Shown: positions 54,381 to 64,000 of the stretch, piece after piece
Numbering within the stretch: the first letter of the stretch is position 1
Layout of the letters: each line of letters starts with the position of its first letter
DNA from: Adiantum capillus-veneris
Lineage: Eukaryota > Streptophyta > Polypodiopsida > Polypodiales > Pteridaceae
Assembly (NCBI GenBank): GCA_014529385.2
Contig: CM043952.1
Coordinates: 60,464,119 to 60,528,118 of the forward strand
Length of the DNA stretch: 64,000 nt
Direction: 5' to 3'
The notes under the pieces: generated by a model
What the model was told of the DNA's origin: nothing
The model's database searches: none
What the model saw: the letters and a program-made list of their open reading frames with translations, nothing else
Made by a program: the position numbers and the translations under genes

Positions 54381-56690
54381 TGTATGGTCAAAAGTCAAGC
54401 TTTGCCGCATTCTTTTTGGCTTGAGGCCATCATGTGTGCCAATTATGTACTTAACAGGTGTTCTACAAAAGCTTTGCAATCTATTAATCCATATGAATCA
54501 TGGCATGATAGAAAGCCTTCTATTGAGCACATGCGTGTTTTTGGCTCTTTGGCATATGCTTTGGTGCCACAAACACAGTGCATAAAATTGCATGATAAGA
54601 CTGTCACATGTATTTTTGTTGGTTGTAGTGTTGAAAGCAAAGGTTACAGGTTATATCATCCGCAAACAAAGTGTATTCTGGTTTCACGGGATGTAGTTTT
54701 TGTGGAAGATTCTGTTCATCCCTTGTTGTCATGTACTAGAGACAGTAATGTAAGCTCACAGGACATTTATGACACTTTGTTGCCTCTTTTCGGTGGTGGA
54801 AATACGAATGTAATTTCCAATGAGGCAAATGTACAGCCTACGGGGTTTTTGAAAATGTTACAGATCAGCCTATTATTGATGTAGATGTACATGATGTACT
54901 TGATGAGGAAAGGGTTGAAAATGAGCAGGCTATAGGTATGCCAAAATGGCTGGTGCACACTTTGCGTGATAGTAAATTGGATGCACCTTTGTCTATTCGT
55001 ACTCGTTCAAGCTCTCGCATGCATCTTATGCATCAGATTGTTATGCTTTGGTTGTGTCTAGCTTACATGATGTTGAGGAGCCTCTATGTTTTGATGAAGC
55101 ACAGAATTCAGAAAATTGGATGGCTGCCATGCAATCAAAATATGATGCACTTATAGAAAATGACACATGTACTTTATGTGATTTGCCTCCTGGCAAAAAG
55201 GCCATTAGTACAAAGTGGGTTTACAAGTCGAAACGCAAGCCGGATGGTGAGATCGATTGCCATAAGGCTCGACTTGTTGCAAAGGGTTATGCACAACCAA
55301 AAGGCATAGATTATGAAGAGACTTTTGATCCAACTTGTCGTATGACTACTGTGCGTTTTCTATGTGCATTGGTGACTCATTTTGGTTGGGATGTACATCA
55401 ATCAGAGATTGTTACTGCTTTTTTGAATGGTGACATATTTGAGGAAGTTTATGTGACGCAGCCTCGCGGTTTTGTCATAAAAGGACAAGAGGACAAAGTG
55501 TGCAGATGCAAGAAGGCTTTGTATGGATTGAAGCAATCTCCTCATGCTTGGTATGAGAAAGCTGACACTCATTTGCTTAAACGAGGCTTTTGTAACAGTC
55601 CAACAGAAAGCACATTGCATGTAAAGCGTGAGGGTGATGTACTTCTCATTGTGGTTCTTTATGTGGACGATTTGCTGATCATTGGACCAAATGAGAGACA
55701 TATTGCTGAATTTAAGGATGATTTGAACGCTACTTTCAAGATGAAAGATTTGGGATATTGCATCATTACTTGGGTATACAGTTTAAGCAGTGTGATGGTG
55801 GTATTGCCTTGTCTCAAAAAAGTTATATATAGACATTGCTATGTAAGTTTGGACTTGAGGATTGCAAACCTATTGCCACTCCCATGGAAACAGGTTGAAG
55901 TTGAGTCTACATGATGCTGGCGATCCTGCTGATGTCACTCTTTACCAAACTGTTGTTGGCTGGCTCATTTATGTATGCAACACGAGGCCAGATATTTAGT
56001 TTGCAGTCTCACAGGTCAGCAGATTTATGCATAACCCAAGGTCTAAGCATTGGCAGGCTGTCAAGAGGATTTTTCGCTACCTTAGTGGCACTTTACATCT
56101 TGGCTTGTTTTATCCCAAGGGGGGATCATTGTCGCCAGACTTACATGCTTTTTTGGACTCAGATTGGGCTGGTTGTTTTGACACGTGAGTGTCCACAAGT
56201 GGTTTTTGTTTCATGCTTAGCAATTCATGTATATCATGGTTGAACAAGAAGCAACCTACTGTGGCCACTTCGAGTTGTGAGGCTACGTACAGGGCAGTCT
56301 TCACAGCTACGGTTGAGTATGTATGGCTTAGACGCGTTATGGCTGATTTGGGTGTTGGACAGGTGACTGCCAACACTATCTACATTGACAGTCAGAGCGC
56401 ATTGGCAGCTGCGAGGAACCCAGTTTTTATGCTCGCACAAAGCACATTGAGGTGCATTACCACTATGTCAGGGAGAGGCTCTCAGCAGGAGAGATCAGCT
56501 TGGTTTATGTGCCAACACAGGACAACCTTGCAGATCTTTTCACAAAGACATTGTCTCGTGAGAAGCTTGAAGCTTTCCACAAAGCTTTCCACAAAGGTTT
56601 TCACAAAGATATTGTCTCGTGAGAAGCTTGAAGCTTTCCACAAAGCTTTGGGCTTACTCCCCTTTGTGGACTCATCATGTCCTCAGGGCA
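54381..56690 (+). pseudogene. Integrase C-terminus, reverse transcriptase and RNase H of element G (broken)
   Basis: 54384-54880 carries the integrase C-terminal segment (LNRCSTKALQSINPYESWH, VFGSLAYALVP, IFVGCSVESKGYRLY). After frameshifts, RT runs 55050-55760: NWMAAMQSKYDALIEN, STKWVYKSKRKPDGEID, KARLVAKGYAQPKGIDYEET, VHQSEIVTAFLNGDIFEEVY (motif A Asp is Glu), LYGLKQSPHAWYEK and LYVDDLLIIG (YVDD intact). A frameshift follows KMKDLG at about 55755. RNase H pieces: RPDI, SDWAGCFDT, TSSCEATYRAVFTATVEYVWL, YIDSQSALAAARNP. Multiple stops follow. Confidence 0.85.
56537..56658 (+). repeat. 61-bp tandem duplication at the end of element G pol
   Basis: ttttcacaaaga.attgtctcgtgagaagcttgaagc starts at 56537 and 56598 with about one difference. 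61 is not a multiple of three. Confidence 0.9.
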
Positions 56691-56735
56691 TGGCTTCCCT
56701 TTACTCATGTGCCAGCTCTCGTTCACCGCATCACT

Positions 56736-56747
56736 CCAGGGGGGATT
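56736..56747 (+). promoter_or_regulatory. Polypurine tract of element G
   Basis: CCAGGGGGGATT directly before the LTR start TGTTACC. Confidence 0.8.
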
Positions 56748-56974
56748 TGTTACCATATACATACGATAGTGATGTGTGTGAACACACTAGGACCGCCGGG
56801 TTTTTCCCTCTTTAGGAGGTTTTCCCCCCCGAGCATTGTATATACGCCCATTACTCGATCTAGGGCTATCTATCTTTCCATTGCATACTAAGTAACACAC
56901 TCTCTATTGTGTGCCTTGAGCTTCCTTCGTCTTCTCCAAGCTGTGTGTGTTTCTCTACAACCCTAATTCCAACA
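56748..56974 (+). repeat. 3' LTR of element G (227 bp)
   Basis: Starts TGTTACC, ends CCAACA, same length as C's LTR. A TATA-like TGTATATACGCCC lies near 56838. Confidence 0.92.
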
Positions 56975-57020
56975 GCCATCTCAGATAGGCTGCTTTCTGC
57001 CTGACAAAAAATATATTTTT

Positions 57021-57447
57021 GGGAAAATTACCAAAATACCCCTCTAATTTGTGGAAATTCCCAAAATACCCCTCAAATCTCAAAAAATTCCCAAAATCGT
57101 CTTTTGTCTATTTTGGTTGGATTGTTCAAGATTTTTAAATCTTTATTCCTTTCTGACAACTTAGATCAGTTTTTGAGTCATTAGTATGTAATTTGTCCCA
57201 AATTATCTAAAAAAAAAGGCAATTATGTTTGAAAACAAATGAAGCAATTCATCTCCAAAGCCTACATAACCAACTCAAATTTAAGTTTTAGTATCTTGTA
57301 TTGATAGACAGTCGGTCTTCTTACAAAAAGTTGCAAATTTTTTATCTTCGGAGATATGTAATCTCACAGCCAAGGGTATTTTGAAAAATTTGCAGAGTAT
57401 TTTGGGAATTAATGACTAAGTATTGCGGGGTATTTTGGTAATTCCTC
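57021..57447. mobile_element. MITE-like element (copy 2, single unit)
   Basis: Ends in inverted repeats gggaaaattaccaaaatacccc (57021-57042) and ggggtattttggtaattcc (57427-57445). The interior is homologous, in reverse orientation, to one 252-bp unit of the element at 33631-34603 (gtatcttgtattgatagac; gaagcaattcatctcc). It lies about 45 bp from the end of element G. Confidence 0.65.
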
Positions 57448-57746
57448 CTATATTTTTCCTAAAAACATAATATCGTTAGTTTTTCCTTCCAACGATAGCT
57501 GTCTACTAGTTTGCTGCTACAACCACTCCGCGCCGGTGCGGACTGGTTGCAACAGCAAACCAGTAGTGTGATATGGCTCGCGATGCAGCCAACCGAGGTA
57601 GCAACTGCGGTAGCCAGCGGGCAAAGACTGGCTGCAGCAGCAAGCGAGTAGTGTGTGGATTCTTGACCTTGGGGCTTGCAGCCGCTTGCAATTGGACCCC
57701 CATCCTCACATCCTTTGTCTCTGGGATTCTTTCCTCTCCAGTAAAC
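57448..57746. other. Gene-free spacer
   Basis: Contains two ~40-bp imperfect repeats of gctgctgcaaccagtc / gcaactg...agcaaaccagtagtgtg type. No domain recognised. Confidence 0.4.
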
Positions 57747-58011
57747 AGGCTCACCTCCTCCTCGACAGAATATGGCAGGATATGGCGCTCATCCCTGACG
57801 GAGGTAATCAACTGTCTAGACAGTAAATAGGCCCACCTCCTCCTCTTTGGATGGTAGACAAGATATGGCGCTCATCCCTGACAAAGCGGAACTTGGCAAT
57901 GTCAATGCTCTTGAGGGCAAAAATGCGATGGGTGAGATTGTGCTGCACTTGGTAAACCTTGTCGAAGCGGCTCTCTTTAACTTGCCGCAAGATGGTGATG
58001 CTGCTGTTCAT
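57747..58011 (-). pseudogene. Protein-kinase N-lobe fragment (partly duplicated)
   Basis: A frame at 58011-57808 reads ILRQVKESRFDKVYQVQH...IFALKSIDIAKF...RDERHIL. It matches the start of a serine/threonine kinase domain: degenerate glycine loop, the Lys of an ALK motif, and the E-R-x-I-L helix C. The last third is repeated at 57800-57747 (VRDERHIL again), about 82 bp away. No catalytic loop is found. A truncated pseudogene or one exon of a kinase gene; the family cannot be fixed. Confidence 0.5.
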
Positions 58012-59233
<1,222 letters not shown>

Positions 59234-59315
59234 GCATATTTGGATGCAATATTGAAATGTCAAACTATCTAAATTCAATCTTATATTTGGTTCTTTAAAA
59301 AACCAAGAGAAAGAT

Positions 59316-59340
59316 ACACACACACACACACACACACACA
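59316..59340. repeat. (AC)12 microsatellite
   Basis: Uninterrupted AC, about 25 bases. Confidence 0.9.
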
Positions 59341-60050
59341 TAGAAAGAGACTTCTCAACAAGAGAACAATTGGAGGAGCGGCTATTATGTTGGTCAAGGA
59401 GGAGCGAATAGCAACGTTAGCCACTCTTAGAGATGTTGCTTAATTAAATTAGATTATGTACTTAGATTGAACAATGGATCTTGTAGGACCAAGGCTTGCC
59501 AAAAACATTTTTCCTAACCAAAGAAAATGTTGGCACACTTACAAATTCTTTTGCTTTACAAGTCAAAAATTTCAAACATTTGTCATTACTTACACTAAAC
59601 TTGTATGATTTTTCTATAGTAGCTTTCTTCAAGGAAAGCTCATGATTAATTCACTAATGGGTTTAGGACATAAACCTCATAATGTCTCCTATGGGTCTTG
59701 AAATTTTCTCTTTGAGTGGCTTTGCTCGGGAAAACTTGCTCAGTGTTTGGAATGCCCTACATAACAGAAAAGCAAATTGTAGGCACCAAAAGGTAAAGTT
59801 GACGTAACTACCTTGTCTGTAATTGCAATTTTGATTTCTCCTTGTAGCATTGGAAAGAAATCCCACACAAACTTTTTTGCATACTCCTCATACCCTTCCT
59901 CTAGAGTTACCCAATTCAAGAATTCCCTCAGGTGGTCTATGTCAACCAACATGTCAATACCCTACTGTCTTCTTGAATGCCATATGGTTCAGGTTGAATT
60001 CAAAACAACTCTAGGATCGCCAAAGTGTTAGGGGCTCACAACCCTAACAG
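59341..60050. other. Mostly gene-free; one unassigned 70-codon minus frame
   Basis: 59952-59740 (minus) reads LVDIDHLREFLNWVTLEEGY...FVWDFFPML. No family recognised. An inverted repeat tgttaggg / ccctaaca at 60026-60049 could mark retrotransposon ends. Confidence 0.35.
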
Positions 60051-60156
60051 ATATTTAGCAAGAAAGACATACAGTGCAGAGGAAAAAGGCTACAAGAGAC
60101 TACATATTTAGCAAGAAAGACATACAGTGCAAAGGAAAAAGGTTATAGGAGACTAC
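60051..60156. repeat. Tandem duplication of a 53-bp unit
   Basis: atatttagcaagaaagacat...gagactac occurs at 60051-60103 and 60104-60156 with about four differences. Confidence 0.9.
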
Positions 60157-60479
60157 ATATTAGGTCACAAAATTGCATAGCATATGAGCAATAGACACCA
60201 TAATTGAGAAAAAGAAGGTACTGGTTCATTGTATATTGATCATCATCATTAGATTGCAGACCCAAAAAGCACTATGACTACATGAATAACTACCAACTAC
60301 CCATTTGTTACATGAAAAGCTTCCCGTTTAACACCATAGGACAACCCGGGTATTTAAAGCTATTTAGGCAATAGCCATTTGTGTAAACATGCCCCTGAGG
60401 TTCAGAACTAAGACCTTTGTTACAACCAAAAAGTAAGTACAAAGGTAAATACCGACACACACATATCAGACACTAACAA
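60157..60479. other. Gene-free spacer
   Basis: No motif recognised. Confidence 0.4.
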
Positions 60480-61500
60480 AGCCTTAATAGTCTTTGGGAT
60501 ATGTATAAAATGAGCTTGCTAAACCTATCTACTACTTTCCATATTTTTTATTCCCATGGATAGACTTTGGTAACCAAAGATAAAACCTAGAACGATACTC
60601 TCCCACGGAGAATCAAGAACTTGGAGCGTTGGGAGCAAAACAGGTTGCTTCCCATTGTCATATTTGATTGGAGCAAACCAGGCTACTTTCCATAGTCATA
60701 TTTGAGCTTTTGGCAAGTAATGCATTGAGTTACATATTCTTGTACATCATTTTTCATCAAAGGCCAAAAGAAATATGTCTCAATTGCATTCATTGTTTCC
60801 TTAATCCCTCTATGCCCAGCATATGGTGGAGCATGTTCATGCATGACTTTATCTCTTAAACTTTTAGTAAAACACAGCTGAAATCCATAGAGAAAATAGC
60901 CATCTTGAACCACGTATGGTTCTTGCATCTTCTATAGTTCTATGATAGATATGAAATCTCAAAAATCTAGTTCAGTAGAGTACTCATCTACCATAGAGTT
61001 TACATCATTGTGAGAGGCTATTGGCACAACATTGCATAATTTGAGGTCTATGTGAGAGTGCATCAGTTGCTTGATCGTGCTTGCCACAAATGTGAGCAAT
61101 GTGAAAATGAAATTTCCCACTGCATTTGTTTGTTAGAAAGCTTGGATTGTGTCATAAAGTACTTTGACTCTGATGATCCGTTTGAATGATGAAGGGCATC
61201 CTAATCAAGTAGTGCTTCCAAGTATCTATAGCATGTAAGACAACTAGAAGCTTCTTCTCATAGATGCCAAGAATCATCTCATCAGTGCAATCAAAAACTC
61301 TCAAACGCTATGGTATGCCCTTCTTGAAGAATTATCGCTCCAAGGCAATTACCACTAGCATCACAATGGACCTCAAATGGATTTGAGAGGTCTGCTAGCA
61401 CTAAGATAGGTTGAGACATGAGTCTCTCTTTAGGCTTAGTGAAAGCTTTTCTACTAGTGACCCTTTTTTAAGAAGCACCTTATTTTTGGAGATATTCTAA
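60480..61500 (-). pseudogene. Gypsy pol relic J: RNase H and integrase zinc domain
   Basis: On the minus strand, 61500-61020 shows degenerate RT/RNase H (PILVLADLSNPFEVHCDASG, LGAIILQEG) with many stops. 60928-60683 is an open piece with the H2C2 domain: LRDKVMHEHAPPYAGHRGIKET, FFWPLMKNDVQEYVTQCITCQK. Further on, WKVVDRFSKLILYIS near 60540 is the start of the integrase core. A decayed Ty3/gypsy element. Confidence 0.75.
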
Positions 61501-61899
61501 AAATACTCATACTAGGTCCCTTTCTATTTTTAGTGCTCCTTTTACCTTCTCTCTTGTATGGGATTCTTGTGGACCACATCCCTTATCTCCATATAGCTTT
61601 AGGTTGGCATGTGTGAATAATAACACCTTGGCTCCCATTCCGACCTTTTGGCTAGCCATACTGCCCACTTTTGGAGGCTTTCAAGATCTGTTTCGAATTC
61701 TTTTGGACTCGCAAATATCCCTTTTTTGTCCCATAAAATCCCATTGAATCCTTAACAAATTTTGATGGCACTTCTAAAAAATGCATTCAAATTCTAGAAC
61801 TTTCTAAATCACAAACAAATTATTGTGTCTGTTGTACATAATTGGCCCTTCTACTATTTTTTCTCTCACAAGAATGGCCAATTTTAAAGAGAGAAAAGT
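61501..61899. other. Boundary between gypsy relics K and J
   Basis: No motif recognised. Neither LTR nor polypurine tract could be identified. Confidence 0.35.
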
Positions 61900-62932
61900 C
61901 ATTTAAGAAAACCAAAAATGAAATTGGTGACATTGGATTTCTTTGGTCCTTACTTGAACTGGTACAACTAGACTAGATCTCCTTTCTGGAACTCATGCAC
62001 TTTCAATTTTCTATCATGCCAGTATTTCCTCTATGGCTGTACTACCACTTGTTCTAGAATTGCTCTCTGTCATATCGTATCCAACTTCAGTATATCATCC
62101 AATTTTTTTTTTATTTGAAGTATAATTCATGCCATGTCATCTACAAGTCTGAGACTCGGAACAACAAATTCCAATGGTACGACTACCTATGTTCTATATA
62201 CCATCCTGAAAGGTGTCATTTTAGTGGTAATCATATACGCTATTTGATATGCCCATAATGATGTCTAAATCTTTTCGTCCAACTATTGGGTTCATTATGA
62301 ATAATCTTTGATAAGATATTCTTTAGGTTTTGTTGCTACTTTCAGTCTAATGTCCATTGCATCTGGGATAATAAGGTGTTGGATTTTGATGCTTGATAAA
62401 GAAAATCTAAGTCAATATTTTGGATAATAAGGTGTTGTCTTTTGATGCTTGATAGAAAAAATTTAAATCAGTATCTGAATAGTATTCTTACCGAAATGAG
62501 CTCCCTGATCTAAAACTATCTCCAGAGAACACCCATACTGACATATGATATGATTATATTTTAAAGTGGTTGTAGACTTGGTTGTGTTGTTGGGGAGTTC
62601 CTTAGCTTCCACCCATTTACTGACATAGCATATTGCCATAACTATACACTTATTCTTTGTGGTTGTAACTTTCTCAAATGGCCCCATAAAAAGACGCCAC
62701 TTCATGAATATTTCTAAGGTCTGAATTGTGGTCAGAGGTGTCATAGTTGTTATAATTGACTTGCCCATTCTCTAGCAGATATCACATGTCTTGCATAACA
62801 TCTCGCATTGCACTCTGTCAACCATAAACCAAACTGTAGAATTTTCTTGTAAGTGAAGCTAGTTGAAAAGTATCCTCCTTGAACTCCCAGAGTAGCTTCA
62901 GTGACAACTTGCATCCTTCCTTGCATAGGCAC
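61900..62932 (-). pseudogene. Gypsy integrase relic K
   Basis: Minus strand: zinc domain relic (GVQGGYFSTSFTYKKILQ near 62890-62830), catalytic core MGPFEKVTTTKNKCIVMAI, YVSKWVEAKELPNNTT and LDQGAHFGKNT at 62700-62470 (usual SDQG is LDQG), then the C-terminal region near 62050-61950 with LKCMSSRKEI, a degenerate WHDRxLKxHEFQKGD segment. Its order relative to J shows it is a separate element, not the same copy. Confidence 0.75.
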
Positions 62933-64000
62933 ACGCCTTCTTAAAATTCCATCAATTTTCAGTCTCTACAAAGATCCAGCTATAATTGTAAATAGTGAGG
63001 AATTTTCAAAGTTGCTCATTTTTCCCATAAGCAGTGTAATGGAAATGGCATATGAACTTTGAGAATAGCGAATTAGGAGAATTAAAGAAAGCATTTTTGT
63101 GAGACTTCTTTGAGAGCATAGAGGGTGAACTTAATTGATGGTAGCAACATAACCATAGACTTAATTAACTTGGCATAAGAAATACTTTTGCAAGAGAGAG
63201 AGTTTGAAGAACTTGACAACAGTTGAGGCGGATGTATGTGGAGCGGGTCCCCCCTCCAATAGGCTTTTATATTATAGATTCTCCCATCAAGAGAGACTTG
63301 GTATAATACAATCCTTGTGTTCCTTGTGACCTAGGTGATGCAATGAAGATGGAAAGCTTTATGCATCACAAGCATAACATAGACTTGTAGAAAGCATTAA
63401 CCATCCCCTGCCTCAGTCCTAAGGCCTCAAACACCTTCAAAGGTGGAGAGAGCTAGCAAGGAATGAGGGTAGGGAAGAGGAAGAAGAAACATTCATAGGA
63501 GAAAGAAGTAGTTCCTCACTTATCATCACCCTTCTAGCTAGCATACATAATAGCACAGTAATAAAGATGGAGAAGATGGAAAGCTTAAGCATTGAAGCAT
63601 GGCTCTTGGTTGGATTTGCATTCCATAGCCAAGAGTGTGTTGGTGTAGGCTCTCAACTTCTCAACAAGCTTAGCGAAGGACTTTCAGCAAGTGAGAATGT
63701 TTTAAAAATGAGTCTGTGAGAGGTGTATACCCCCCAAGCATACTCCTTGCTTGCTTTGGGTGAGCCCTCCTTTTGCTCAAGCCTGAAGCTCCCCCTAGCC
63801 AATCACATGCACAATGCATTTCAAGCACATGGGTAGTCTTTGGACAAGTGTCCTCCTTACCCTTTAAGAGTGAGAACTTGAAAATATCTAGAAGTTAACC
63901 CTAAGGTCTTTTAAGCTCCATTAGTTAGCCTCGCTCTTTGACAGACCATCTCTCATTTGGACCCCTTTACCATTGGCCCCGTGTTGAGATAGATCCGTAA
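62933..64000. other. Gene-free right end
   Basis: No coding motif, LTR or microsatellite recognised to the window edge. Confidence 0.45.

Larger units (their letters stand above)
52029..56974 (+). mobile_element. Ty1/copia element G, 5'-truncated sister of C
   Basis: Homology to C starts at about 52029 inside the leader (cgccagct...ctcactttctcc...gtgagctttggcaagc). The 5' LTR and primer site are missing. From there gag, protease, integrase, RT, RNase H, polypurine tract and 3' LTR follow in copia order. Several lesions affect catalytic positions. Confidence 0.88.

Overview
The window is nuclear DNA of a land plant with a retrotransposon-rich, microsatellite-rich genome. The evidence is broken Ty1/copia and Ty3/gypsy elements, (GA/CT)n, (AC)n and (AT)n tracts up to about 110 bp, GT-AG splice sites in a decayed gene, and one intact gene of a plant-specific membrane-protein family. 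A fern or other large-genome plant would fit, but the sequence does not fix the lineage. I see no prokaryotic genes, CRISPR array, rRNA or tRNA gene. Almost all coding sequence is retrotransposon; the only convincing host gene is a 331-residue multi-pass membrane protein at 13831-14826 (minus).

Left third, 1-12736, is a nest on the minus strand. A copia element (C, 1-2698, running off the left edge) sits inside the open reading frame of a gypsy-type element (A, 2699-5774). A in turn appears to sit inside the 3' LTR of a related gypsy-type element (B, 5775-12736). B's 5' LTR is split by a probable 1.46-kb solo LTR (10941-12400). B carries gag, a zinc knuckle and protease but no reverse transcriptase or integrase. 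A has lost the gag core and protease. Both end in the same unrecognised acidic-repeat plus C-terminal module, so they look like members of one non-autonomous family.

Middle, 12737-38610: the membrane-protein gene, a 0.4-kb inverted-repeat element next to its 5' side, several kilobases with nothing but microsatellites, then a complete copia element (D, 24849-30576, minus, TSD TGATG) inserted in an older copia relic (E). After that come a possible SWIM zinc-finger fragment, a MITE-like element with three internal 252-bp tandem units, a cluster of CT/GA-armed hairpins (34.67-36.4 kb), and a decayed gene with recognisable splice sites (36.57-37.49 kb).

Right third, 38611-64000: a 3'-truncated copia (F, plus) with many in-frame stops but almost no frameshifts; two gypsy elements on the minus strand (H and I) joined so that one 382-residue frame fuses I's reverse-transcriptase start to H's gag zinc knuckles; a 5'-truncated sister of C (G, plus, 52029-56974) with its 3' LTR; a second copy of the MITE-like element; a protein-kinase fragment; a compound (TA)n(GA)n tract; and two gypsy pol relics (J, K). 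The last kilobase has no recognisable gene.

No operon-like or defence-like system is present. The most notable observations are the shared unknown C-terminal module of A and B, the in-frame RT/zinc-knuckle chimera, a leader sequence shared between a copia and a gypsy element, and the hairpin and MITE families built around microsatellites.
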